Positions 1 to 7,081 of a stretch of DNA of 19,830 nucleotides are shown in pieces. The stretch is from Deltaproteobacteria bacterium (lineage in GTDB: Bacteria > Bdellovibrionota_C > UBA2361 > SZUA-149 > JADYYL01), in NCBI GenBank assembly GCA_020853655.1, contig JADYYL010000339.1, positions 1-19,830 of the forward strand. Direction: 5' to 3'. The notes under the pieces were generated by a model. That model saw nothing but the letters and a program-made list of their open reading frames with translations, was not told where the DNA came from and did no database searches. Positions within the stretch are counted from its first letter, which is position 1; each line of letters starts with the position of its first letter. Position numbers and translations under genes: made by a program.

Positions 1-752
1 ACGAGATCTTCCGTTACTATCGAATGGTTCCGCGGCCGCTCCGGCGGATGATCCATGGCGCGGCGTTGAAAGTGCCATCGAAGTTTGAACGCGTTTCTTT
101 CGATTACAAGCTGAAGAAATTCACCGAAGCGGAGACGACGTCCATTCTCGAGGCGCACTCTTCTTGGCGCACGATTTTCTCCAAGCAGGGTCTTCGCGAG
201 ATTCTCAGCCACGACTTAAACGGCCATACGCCATCGTTTACCCGAATCTACGACGAAGCTTTCGTCGATTTTCCGCGCTTCCCGAACGAGATCACGGGAC
301 TGCTCTACGCGGACCTCAAGGCGTGGCTCATCCCGATGCTCCCCTGGACGGACAACATCTCGATGGCGCATAGCATCGAACTTCGCCTGCCGTTCCTCGA
401 CTATCGACTCGTCGATCGGGCGCTCAGTCTCCCGCAGGAGTATCTCTTCAAGGGTTGGGAACTAAAGCGGCTGATGAAGAAGTTCCTCCACGGCCGACTT
501 CCTGACGATGTGCTCTATCGTCCAAAGCGCGGCACCCACCTGCCGCTCAGTAAGTGGCTCAATACGGAGCTGAAGGAGTTGAAGAATCACTACTTGAGCG
601 ACACCGTCTTGAACAAAGAAGGGTTGTTCAACATGGAGCCCGTTCGCCGTTACGCTGGCGAGCACGAGCGCATGGAGGTCGACCACACCTTCAAGCTGTG
701 GAACCTGATCATGTTCTCGGCCTGGAAAGAGCAGAACGGACTGACTCTGTAG
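1..752 (+). CDS. Asparagine synthase-like amidotransferase, C-terminal part (5' end outside window)
   Basis: This is the 3' end of a gene. The frame is open from base 3 with no start, so the gene begins upstream. The first readable residues (EIFRYYR) look like the end of the ATP-pyrophosphatase P-loop region of the asparagine synthase C-terminal domain, where the family has a DELFGGY-type motif. Further on, YADLKAWLIPMLPWTDNISM followed by IELRLPFLDYRLVD is the classic AsnB synthetase-domain signature, and RPKRGTHLPLSKWL matches the family's K-x-G-F-x-x-P-x-x-x-W segment. The family transfers glutamine-derived ammonia to an adenylated carboxylate, making asparagine or, in glycan clusters, amidating a sugar acid or peptide. 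The neighbouring sugar genes make a polysaccharide-cluster AsnB homologue likely. The N-terminal glutaminase domain is not in the window, so its presence cannot be judged. Family confidence is high; the substrate is unknown. Confidence 0.9.
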   Translation, partial: EIFRYYRMVPRPLRRMIHGAALKVPSKFERVSFDYKLKKFTEAETTSILEAHSSWRTIFSKQGLREILSHDLNGHTPSFTRIYDEAFVDFPRFPNEITGLLYADLKAWLIPMLPWTDNISMAHSIELRLPFLDYRLVDRALSLPQEYLFKGWELKRLMKKFLHGRLPDDVLYRPKRGTHLPLSKWLNTELKELKNHYLSDTVLNKEGLFNMEPVRRYAGEHERMEVDHTFKLWNLIMFSAWKEQNGLTL

Positions 753-778
753 GTCATCGCACACCCGCAACAGAGATT

Positions 779-834
779 GGGAGACTCGCAGGGTCAGGTA
801 ACCTTGTGTGGTTCAAAACCGCGCGAGACCTCCC
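779..834. terminator. Branched inverted repeat between convergent genes (candidate bidirectional terminator)
   Basis: GGGAG (779-783) pairs with CTCCC (830-834), and CTCGC (785-789) pairs with GCGAG (823-827). Small internal loops separate the two stem blocks. Inside lie the palindrome GGTAACC (797-803) and the mini-hairpin GGTT-CAA-AACC (810-820). The element sits in the 114-bp space between the convergent asparagine synthase and winged-helix genes. There is no clear T-tract on either side, so intrinsic termination is only inferred. Confidence 0.4.
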
Positions 835-866
835 AAAAGCTACCGCATTCGAAGCAGCGCCTCGAA

Positions 867-1655
867 TCAGTTGGAGGTTCTGCTGGCCCGGTTGCGAAGT
901 CGCAGTGCGATGTTCGCCCCGACCGGTGTGAGCGTGAGGATCAGCCCGCGACTCTCGCGTCGAGTAGCGAATGAACCGCGGAAGCTCCCGCTATTGATGA
1001 ACGAGAGCAGTTTATAGCATTTCACCGGCCGCTCATGACACGCAGCGGCGTAGAGATGTTCCGCCAACGTAAGTGGGAGCCCCTCTTCGACCTTGAGATC
1101 GAGGAGGATCGTGAAGATCGCGGCGAGTCCCGGGTTCGATTCCATGACGTCCAGAAGAGCATCCATCAGGAACTCCCGAACCGCAGCCCTGTCGGCTTCG
1201 GTGATCTCGCAGCGAGCCGAACTGGGCTCTTCCATGCTGCTCAGATATTCAGCGAGTTGCGGAAGCGTGCTGCACGTTCCGCCGGTCAGCCCGCGGGCCA
1301 CGTGCCGCCAGAACGCCTTGTCGAAGCGCTCGGAGCGACCGAGGTGACGGAGTCCGAGATACCTCTCGGCGACGCCTCGGTAGAGAACGCTCGCCGGACT
1401 GGATTGCCGATTCCGTCGAAGGTCGTCCGAAAGGACTCGATTCAACGACGTGCGACATTCATCGAGCGCCACCCCTTCGCGAGTGGCGATTGCCGCACCT
1501 CTGTTCGGCATGCACTCGACTTCACGAGCGAGTGACTCGGCGCAAGCACTCAGCGCGCGGAGCTCGTTGACGAGTTGCTCAAGCGAGCACTGGTTCGCGG
1601 ACTCCTGCTGTTGCCGGACATAGCCCTCGAGCGAAGTATGAAGTTCTGCGATCAA
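867..1655 (-). CDS. Uncharacterised protein with possible C-terminal winged-helix (MarR-like) domain
   Basis: I do not recognise this 262-residue protein as a named family. The first two thirds look helical and charged, with four cysteines scattered in the N-terminal 150 residues and no signal peptide or membrane segment. Roughly residues 175-250 read like a MarR-type winged helix: a helix (IFTILLDLKVEEG), a putative recognition helix (VKCYKLLSFINSG), and then a wing plus end motif (RRESRGLILTLTPVG) resembling the D-R-R-S-x-x-V-x-L-T-P-x-G block. A transcription-factor role is an inference from this one stretch. I chose the TTG start at 1655 because it has a strong ribosome-binding site (GGAG, 6 bases upstream). 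The same frame is open to an ATG at 1745, which would add 30 residues. That ATG has no recognisable ribosome-binding site, and the extension would have to read through a perfect palindrome at 1701-1718. The gene converges on the asparagine synthase gene and diverges from the glycan cassette, so it could regulate the latter. Confidence 0.6.
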   Translation of the reverse strand: MIAELHTSLEGYVRQQQESANQCSLEQLVNELRALSACAESLAREVECMPNRGAAIATREGVALDECRTSLNRVLSDDLRRNRQSSPASVLYRGVAERYLGLRHLGRSERFDKAFWRHVARGLTGGTCSTLPQLAEYLSSMEEPSSARCEITEADRAAVREFLMDALLDVMESNPGLAAIFTILLDLKVEEGLPLTLAEHLYAAACHERPVKCYKLLSFINSGSFRGSFATRRESRGLILTLTPVGANIALRLRNRASRTSN

Positions 1656-1670
1656 CGTCCTCTCCCCCTT
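1656..1670 (-). promoter_or_regulatory. Ribosome-binding site deciding a TTG start
   Basis: Read on the minus strand this is AAGGGGGAGAGGACG immediately before TTG. The purine run contains GGAG with a 6-base spacer. It is the main reason for preferring the TTG start over the upstream ATG at 1745. Confidence 0.6.
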
Positions 1671-1700
1671 TCTGTCTTCCCTGTGAATGAGAAACCTTTC

Positions 1701-1718
1701 TGCCCTGCGAGCAGGGCA
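1701..1718 (-). promoter_or_regulatory. Perfect palindrome in the leader of the winged-helix gene
   Basis: The palindrome is TGCCCTG-CGAG-CAGGGCA, a 7-bp perfect stem with a 4-base centre. It lies about 45 bases upstream of the favoured TTG start, between that start and a candidate promoter at 1805-1833. It could be an operator for autoregulation or a leader hairpin. Confidence 0.4.
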
Positions 1719-1804
1719 AGGGTGCGCCTTGGCCTGCTCTGGCATGAGTCGTTCAGCCCAGATAACGAGAGAAAGAGAACAGATTTAAAGCATTGAAGTT
1801 GTCG

Positions 1805-1833
1805 GAAATACGCGAGGAGGTCGCCGTAGTCAA
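1805..1833 (-). promoter_or_regulatory. Candidate sigma70-type promoter for the winged-helix gene
   Basis: On the minus strand a TTGACT -35-like hexamer (5 of 6) is followed after exactly 17 bases by TATTTC (3 of 6) as a poor -10. It lies about 150 bases upstream of the TTG start. The rest of the 1656-1980 intergenic region is AT-richer than its surroundings, contains a small GCACC/GGTGC stem (1870-1888), and presumably also holds the plus-strand promoter of the glycan cassette, for which I see no convincing hexamers. Confidence 0.3.
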
Positions 1834-1980
1834 ATCGATCACCCGACGAGCAAAAATGAGCTGCGTCGAGCACCTTTTCTCATGGTGCAATCCCCCATCC
1901 AGTAGCAAAATACCTCCATTCTCTGTATTAAACCCGTCGGCGGTGTACAAATTTCCAATTCCTGACTAAGGCGCTTCGTT

Positions 1981-2982
1981 ATGGCTCGAATCTTTGTCAC
2001 AGGCGGTGCTGGTTTCATCGGGTCGCACGTCGTCCGAAAGCTCCTCGACCGGGGCCACGAGGTCACGCTCTACGACTCGTTCGTGAACTACCTCTACCCA
2101 ATCCAGCCTGCGCATTTGCACAACATCCAGACCCGGCTTGCCGGACTCTCGGACAAGGCGCGCTTTGTTCGCGGCAATACACACGACTTTGATTTCCTTC
2201 GCCGGGCGATCGCCGACGTGAAGCCACACAAGATCGTCCACCTCGCGGCGATGCCTCTCGCAAACCTCGCCGTCGAGCATCCCGAGGAAGCGCTGAGCAC
2301 GATCCTCCAGGGCACGATGAACCTCCTTCAGGTCGCGCGAGACATCGAGACGATCGATCGTTTCGTCTACGTCTCCTCGAGCATGGTCTACGGCGACTTC
2401 GCCCAGGTTCCGGTGAAGGAAGACGACACGACGAATCCGAAAGAGGTCTACGGATCACTCAAGCTCTCTGGCGAGGTCATCACTCGCGCATTCGGCGGTC
2501 TCTACAACATCGATTACACCGTCGTCCGACCGTCTGCCGTTTACGGACCGACCGACAACAACTCACGAGTGCTCGGTCTGTTCCTCGAGAACGCGTTTAA
2601 CGGAAAGCCGTTGCGCGTGAAGGGCCCAGATCAGCGCCTCGACTTCACGTATGTCACAGACATCGCCGAAGGCGTTGTCCTCGCAACGTTGAAGCCAGAA
2701 GCATCGAAGCAGACATTCAACATGACCCGCGGCGAAGGCCGACGCCTTGGCGACGCAGCGAAGATCGTCGCGAATCTCGTTCCAGGGGCCAAGATCGAAG
2801 AGCTCGAGGCAAACGCGATGTATCCGAAGCGTGGCGCGCTCGACATTACCCGCGCACGCGAGCTGCTTGGCTACCGCCCAGAGATCGATCTCGAGCACGG
2901 CCTTGCTGAATATGCGAACTACCTGCGCGAACAGCGTGAAGTGTTGAAGAACTTCCCAATTGCCATGGAGAGCCGCCAATGA
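1981..2982 (+). CDS. NAD-dependent epimerase/dehydratase (extended SDR family)
   Basis: This 333-residue protein is a nucleotide-sugar epimerase/dehydratase of the extended short-chain dehydrogenase family. The N-terminal cofactor loop is GGAGFIG (residues 8-14) after the first beta strand. The catalytic Ser region is VSSSMVYG (131-138), and the Y-x-x-x-K pair is Tyr157/Lys161 in VYGSLK. RPSAVYGP and LDFTYVTDIAEG are further conserved blocks of the UDP-glucose 4-epimerase/UDP-glucuronate epimerase group. The length is normal and no signal peptide is seen, so it is cytoplasmic. An AAGG sequence lies about 10 bases before the ATG. The stop overlaps the start of the aminotransferase gene by four bases (ATGA), indicating translational coupling. 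It probably supplies an epimerised or keto sugar nucleotide for the next enzyme. The exact substrate cannot be read from the sequence. Confidence 0.9.
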   Translation: MARIFVTGGAGFIGSHVVRKLLDRGHEVTLYDSFVNYLYPIQPAHLHNIQTRLAGLSDKARFVRGNTHDFDFLRRAIADVKPHKIVHLAAMPLANLAVEHPEEALSTILQGTMNLLQVARDIETIDRFVYVSSSMVYGDFAQVPVKEDDTTNPKEVYGSLKLSGEVITRAFGGLYNIDYTVVRPSAVYGPTDNNSRVLGLFLENAFNGKPLRVKGPDQRLDFTYVTDIAEGVVLATLKPEASKQTFNMTRGEGRRLGDAAKIVANLVPGAKIEELEANAMYPKRGALDITRARELLGYRPEIDLEHGLAEYANYLREQREVLKNFPIAMESRQ

Positions 2983-4097
2983 AGGTCCCCTATTTCGGTG
3001 TCGACCGGCAGTACAAAAATCATCGAGAACAGTATCTCGCGATAGCTGACCGTGTCTGGTCCACCGGAAAGGTCCTTCAGGGAGCTGACGTTGCAGAGCT
3101 CGAGGAGAAGGTTCGCACGATCTGTAATCGTCGCCACGGCGTCGCGGTCGGTTCGTGCACCGACGCCCTCGCGTTCTCAATGGAAGCGCTGAACATCGGC
3201 GCAGGAGACGAAGTCCTCGTCACGGGCTACTCGTTCTTCGCTTCTGTCAGTCAGATCGTCCGCGTCGGCGCGACTCCTGTCTTTGTCGACATCGACCCCG
3301 ACTACTACATGATGAATTTGAAGGCCGCGGAAAGCCTGATCACTCCGCGGACGAAGGCGATTCTCGCCGTTCACATGTTTGGGCAGACGCTGAACCTCAC
3401 CGAAGTGGAGATGTTCGCGGCGAATCACAATTTGATTCTCCTCGAAGACGCCGCTCAGTCGATCGGCGCCTATGACGGAAAGCGACCCGCGGGCAGCCTC
3501 GGCGTCGGAAGCTCCATCAGCTTCGATCCCACAAAGGTCATCAACTCGTTCAGCAGTGCCGGAATCTTTGTCTGCGACGACGACGATCTCGCGAACACCG
3601 TGCGCATGATGCGGTATCACGGGAAAAGCCCGGAGACGAAGGGCTTTGAGATCCTCGGCTACAACAGCCAACTCGCCAATGACATGGCTGGCATGCTCTC
3701 GTTCAAGGTCGATCATCTCACCGAGTGGAACGGCCGACGCAACGAAGTCGCCGCGATGTATACCGAAGGGCTCAAGAACGTTACCGAAGTCACTGTTCCA
3801 AAGCGACGACCCGGGAGCACGCATAACTTTCACAAATACGTTCTCCAGGCGAAGAACCGAGACGGCTTAGCGGCTGCACTGAAGAGTCAGGGCATCGAGA
3901 CGATGGTGCACTACTCGAAGCCGCTCTGCGATGAAGGGATGATCAAGAAGCTCAACCTCCCCGCCGCCTACACCAATGTTCCCGTGGCGCGCATGGCAGC
4001 GAGTGCCGTCATCTCTCTCCCGGTATTTCCGGAGCTGACCCAAGAAGAAGTGCAGTATGTCGTGGATTCGATCAAAGCGTTCTATGCAAAAAACTAA
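2979..4097 (+). CDS. DegT/DnrJ/EryC1/StrS-family PLP-dependent sugar aminotransferase
   Basis: This 372-residue fold-type I aminotransferase is of the kind that converts keto-sugar nucleotides to amino sugars. SCTDAL (59-64) is the phosphate-binding region. LLEDAAQSIGA contains the PLP-pyridine aspartate (Asp157). SFDPTKVINSFSSAG contains the presumed Schiff-base lysine Lys186. VFVDIDPDYYMMN (101-113) and the C-terminal R-x-P-G-S-T-H-N-F-H-K-Y block also match the family. The usual Gly-rich stretch after the lysine reads FSSAG instead of a G-D/E-G-G form, a mild departure. It is coupled to the upstream epimerase by a 4-bp start/stop overlap and overlaps the following glycosyltransferase. Cytoplasmic, with pyruvate- or glutamate-type amino donor chemistry. 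Confidence 0.92.
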   Translation: MKVPYFGVDRQYKNHREQYLAIADRVWSTGKVLQGADVAELEEKVRTICNRRHGVAVGSCTDALAFSMEALNIGAGDEVLVTGYSFFASVSQIVRVGATPVFVDIDPDYYMMNLKAAESLITPRTKAILAVHMFGQTLNLTEVEMFAANHNLILLEDAAQSIGAYDGKRPAGSLGVGSSISFDPTKVINSFSSAGIFVCDDDDLANTVRMMRYHGKSPETKGFEILGYNSQLANDMAGMLSFKVDHLTEWNGRRNEVAAMYTEGLKNVTEVTVPKRRPGSTHNFHKYVLQAKNRDGLAAALKSQGIETMVHYSKPLCDEGMIKKLNLPAAYTNVPVARMAASAVISLPVFPELTQEEVQYVVDSIKAFYAKN

Positions 4098-5055
4098 GTC
4101 CGAGCTGGACGTCAGCATCTGCCTCCCCGTTTACAACGAGAAGGGCGCGCTGCGCCCGACCGTCCTCGAGCTCATCGAGCTGATGGACAAGCTTCCCTAT
4201 TCGTATGAGTTCATCGTCGTGGACGATGGATCGACCGACGACTGTCTGAGCAGCGTTCGCGACATCAAGAATCTCCGAGTTATTCGCCACCGCCGCAATC
4301 TCGGTGGAGGTGTCGCGCGCGTTACGGCGATGCGCTTCGCGCGGGGTCGAATCATCCTCCAGTCCGACGCCGACGGTTCGTATACGGTCGACAAGATCCC
4401 GCAGATGATCGAGCAGATGGCCAACGCCGACATGGTCGTTGGCGCACGACGGAAAGAATCCGCCATGGACTTCCACTTCCTCCGCGTGTTCATGAAGACG
4501 GTGCTTCGCGTCTTGGCGAGCTTCCTCTCTGGGCATTACATTCCCGACTTGAACTCCGGAATGCGCCTGTACGATCGTGATCTTGGGCTGCGCTTCGCGT
4601 ATCTCTATCCGCGCGGGCACTCGATCATGAGCACGATTACCCTCGCCTTCCTCACGGAAGGGCTCCGCGTCGACTTCGTGGAGATCGAGTATCGAAAGCG
4701 CATCGGCCAGTCGTCGTTTCGCCCGATCCGCGATACCTACAACTACTTCATCACCATCATCCGAACGATCGTCTACTTCGATCCGCTCCGGATTCTGATG
4801 CCTGTTGTCCTGTTTTTCTCTGCGATCGCAGTGTTCTTCACCCTCCGAGATCTGGTTCTCTTCGCACGAATCAACAACGTGACGAGCACGATGTGGCTCA
4901 TGTCGCTCGTGACGATGACCCTCGCGTTGCTGTCCGATCAGTTCGCGCGGCTGTCGCGACAAATCGGGTATCTGCGCGCCGATTTCTGGTATGACGAGCT
5001 CATTCGCGAAGAGACTCCAGAGGGTGGTAAGTTACGGGTCTCGGAGCGGCAGTAA
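4084..5055 (+). CDS. Family 2 glycosyltransferase with two C-terminal membrane segments (DPM1/GtrB-like)
   Basis: The GT-A domain spans about residues 8-230. It starts with VSICLPVYNEKGALRPTVLE and contains the nucleotide-binding FIVVDDGSTDD (43-53), the metal-binding DAD in LQSDADGSY (95-97) and the acceptor-side NSGMRLYDR. Two hydrophobic helices follow (about 238-256 and 268-286), as in polyprenyl-phosphate sugar transferases such as GtrB or ArnC, so a lipid-linked sugar product at the inner membrane is likely. I chose the ATG at 4084 (323 residues, 14-bp overlap with the aminotransferase). The frame is also open from an ATG at 4057, which would give a 41-bp overlap. Neither start has a strong ribosome-binding site, as expected for a coupled gene. 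A short charged C-terminal tail follows the second helix. Confidence 0.9.
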   Translation: MQKTKSELDVSICLPVYNEKGALRPTVLELIELMDKLPYSYEFIVVDDGSTDDCLSSVRDIKNLRVIRHRRNLGGGVARVTAMRFARGRIILQSDADGSYTVDKIPQMIEQMANADMVVGARRKESAMDFHFLRVFMKTVLRVLASFLSGHYIPDLNSGMRLYDRDLGLRFAYLYPRGHSIMSTITLAFLTEGLRVDFVEIEYRKRIGQSSFRPIRDTYNYFITIIRTIVYFDPLRILMPVVLFFSAIAVFFTLRDLVLFARINNVTSTMWLMSLVTMTLALLSDQFARLSRQIGYLRADFWYDELIREETPEGGKLRVSERQ

Positions 5056-5063
5056 TCTGAATG

Positions 5064-5088
5064 CTCTCGGGGACTCGGTCCCTGAGAG
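5064..5088 (+). other. Hairpin between the glycosyltransferase and acyltransferase genes
   Basis: CTCTCGGGGAC pairs with GTCCCTGAGAG around a 3-base loop (11 pairs, one of them G-U). It begins 8 bases after the glycosyltransferase stop and has no following T-tract. It could be a processing or partial-termination site that adjusts expression of the last gene. Confidence 0.5.
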
Positions 5089-5124
5089 GATGCAATCCGC
5101 TCGCGACCTCCGGCTCAGACACTT

Positions 5125-5769
5125 ATGCCAAACAAAGTCATCGTCGTCGGCGCAGGCGCTGTCGCCCGATATGTCATCACCACTGCCCAGGTTTCGAAAG
5201 AGTTCGAGGTCGTCGGACTCATCGATACTTTCGGCAACCCCGAGATCTGGAATACGGAGGTCAACGGCGTTCCGGTACTCGGCGCCCTCGACAAGCTGCC
5301 TCAGGACGTCACCAGCTGCGACCTGATCCTCGCGGTGTCGAACCGCGAACAGAAGAAGGTGCTTGCCGAATCGCTCTCTAATCGCGGCTTTGCCTTTCGA
5401 AACTCCATCCATCCGACAGCGGTGATTGCACCATCGGCGGTCATCGGCGTCGGCAATATCATCAACGCCCGGGTCGTGATTGAATCGAACGCGACGATCG
5501 GAAATCATACGATCGTTCATGCCGGCTGCGTCATCGAGCATGACAATGTGCTTGAGGATTTCGTGAACCTCGCCCCCGGCGTCATTTGCGCAGGCCGCGT
5601 GACGTTTCAAGAAGGTGCGACGGTCTATACGGGAGCTTCACTTATTCCAGGCGTAACGATCGGAGAATACGCGACGGTCGGCGCAGGTGCGGTGGTAATT
5701 CGCGATGTCCCGGCGCATACCACAGCCGTCGGGGTTCCGGCGCATACGCTCACGGGCCGCGTTTCGTAA
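5125..5769 (+). CDS. NeuD/PglD-family sugar O- or N-acyltransferase
   Basis: This 214-residue protein has a Rossmann-like sugar-nucleotide-binding domain (KVIVVGAGAVARYVI, residues 4-18) and a C-terminal left-handed beta-helix of hexapeptide repeats (about 95-208). His139 in VIEHD corresponds to the catalytic base of the PglD/NeuD group, which acetylates amino-sugar nucleotides or sialic acid from acetyl-CoA. The order aminotransferase, glycosyltransferase, acyltransferase fits N-acylation of the amino sugar made upstream. No ribosome-binding site is visible; the bases before ATG include CCTCC, an anti-Shine-Dalgarno sequence. Translation may therefore depend on the upstream gene or on unpaired leader RNA. 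The stop is one base from the stop of the convergent gene. Confidence 0.9.
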   Translation: MPNKVIVVGAGAVARYVITTAQVSKEFEVVGLIDTFGNPEIWNTEVNGVPVLGALDKLPQDVTSCDLILAVSNREQKKVLAESLSNRGFAFRNSIHPTAVIAPSAVIGVGNIINARVVIESNATIGNHTIVHAGCVIEHDNVLEDFVNLAPGVICAGRVTFQEGATVYTGASLIPGVTIGEYATVGAGAVVIRDVPAHTTAVGVPAHTLTGRVS

Positions 5770-5770
5770 C

Positions 5771-6940
5771 TCACCCGACAGCCGCGATTTCGCCTCTTTC
5801 CGGCGCAAGTTCATCCCAAAGCATTCTCAACATGATCAGCCCTGCGAGCGGAGGCAGAAACGCCAGCGTCGCGTAATACGTTGAGCGCCCCATCAAAAGG
5901 AAGGGAAGAATGTGCGCCGCGAAGAGGTATCCCACTGCAATCGCCAGATGCCGTGGCGGAGTTCCACCTTTCAACAAGAAGTGCACCGCGATGATCGGCC
6001 CGGCTATCAATGCCGTCTGGTCATAAGCCCAGCCATACGGCGCAAAGAGAACGCTGATAAATGCCAGCCGAAGAAACTCGCGCGGATCAGAGAGTTTCTT
6101 CGTCGTCAGCGCCGCGTAGAGGAGGCCCAGTATTGGCACGGCGGCAACCGGCCAAGCAGGTGCTCCATGGAGTGTCTCCCGTATGAGCGTCACGATCGTC
6201 TCGCTCTTGTTGCTCAATACTTCATCGCTTCCGCCTGCGAGTTGCGCTGCGATCCAGCCGTTCACAAGCGGCGGGTAGGAGAGCACGGCTGCCGCGAGCA
6301 ATCCGAATCCGCCCACGACCAAACCAATCAGCATTCGTGGGTCTCGGAGAGCGATGACCGCGAGGGCGATAAGGAAAATATGCGGCTTGAAGAGGCACAG
6401 CGTCGCTGCGAGTCCGATGTGGAATGAGCGACCTGATCGAAGCGCCATCAAGAGCGCGGCAAAGGCCAGGGCGTTGAGCGCGGTGATCTGACCGGTGGCG
6501 ATCGTGTGCGTCACGGGGAAGGAGAGCACGACGGCGAGCACGATCTCGAGAGGGCCGAATCGGAGAGAAAGGCCCAGCCCGTGACTCGTAAGCAAGGCGG
6601 AGAAGAGAATCAGGGCGAGGCCGCCGATGGTCACCCGCGCGACTGACTCTGCAAAATCCGTGGTGGCTATTGCTGAACCCAGCGCGAGCGTCCAAGGGGG
6701 GACAAACGGGGTGAGTGCGCGCTCTTGAAACTTCGGGCGCTGGACGCGCTCCTGCGTCGGCGCGTCGTAGGGATCGCCCCCCTGCTGAATAACCTGGTTC
6801 GCTCCCCAGAACTGGCGAAAATCGCGGAAGCGCTCACCGCGCTCGAACAACGGGGCCGCAGAGCGCGCGGCGATCACGACGACGAAGCCGACGGCGAGGA
6901 GCACAATCGCGGAGCGCAGGAAGAGCGAGGCCTTGCTCAT
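5771..6940 (-). CDS. GT87/DUF2029-type integral membrane glycosyltransferase
   Basis: The favoured ATG at 6940 gives 389 residues with about ten hydrophobic segments. The first is LRSAIVLLAVGFVVVIAA. After it, the periplasmic loop carries RFRDFRQFWGAN and GGDPYD. This matches the D-F-x-x-[FY]-[YW]-x-A-x ... N/D-P-Y-D signature of GT-C family 87 polyprenyl-phosphate-mannose-type transferases, where the Asp after the first helix is the candidate catalytic residue. It likely adds a sugar from a lipid carrier outside the inner membrane, a natural partner for the GtrB/DPM1-like enzyme at 4084-5055. The frame is open to a GTG at 6991, which would add 17 polar residues. Neither start has a good ribosome-binding site. 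The strand is opposite to the glycan cassette. Confidence 0.8.
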   Translation of the reverse strand: MSKASLFLRSAIVLLAVGFVVVIAARSAAPLFERGERFRDFRQFWGANQVIQQGGDPYDAPTQERVQRPKFQERALTPFVPPWTLALGSAIATTDFAESVARVTIGGLALILFSALLTSHGLGLSLRFGPLEIVLAVVLSFPVTHTIATGQITALNALAFAALLMALRSGRSFHIGLAATLCLFKPHIFLIALAVIALRDPRMLIGLVVGGFGLLAAAVLSYPPLVNGWIAAQLAGGSDEVLSNKSETIVTLIRETLHGAPAWPVAAVPILGLLYAALTTKKLSDPREFLRLAFISVLFAPYGWAYDQTALIAGPIIAVHFLLKGGTPPRHLAIAVGYLFAAHILPFLLMGRSTYYATLAFLPPLAGLIMLRMLWDELAPERGEIAAVG

Positions 6941-7081
6941 GGAATCAAGCTCGAGGATTCGCTGAGTTTTCACTGGCGTTTCGTATTCCACCAGCTTATT
7001 CGAGTATGACCAGCGGTTTTAAACGTTATCCGGTGATCCCTTCAAGGACAATACGAGGGAGCCACGATTGGAGCGAGCCGT

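Noticed and set aside
752..834. Possible tRNA: GTGGTTCAAAACCGC looks like a T-arm with a following acceptor-like strand
   Set aside because: No matching 7-bp acceptor stem, D-arm or anticodon arm can be laid out at the right spacing, and the T-loop ends in A rather than a pyrimidine. It is better explained as an inverted repeat.
4072..4962. 296-codon minus-strand open frame
   Set aside because: It lies entirely antisense to the well-supported glycosyltransferase gene, is extremely charged with low-complexity composition, and has no family motif. A GC-rich shadow frame.
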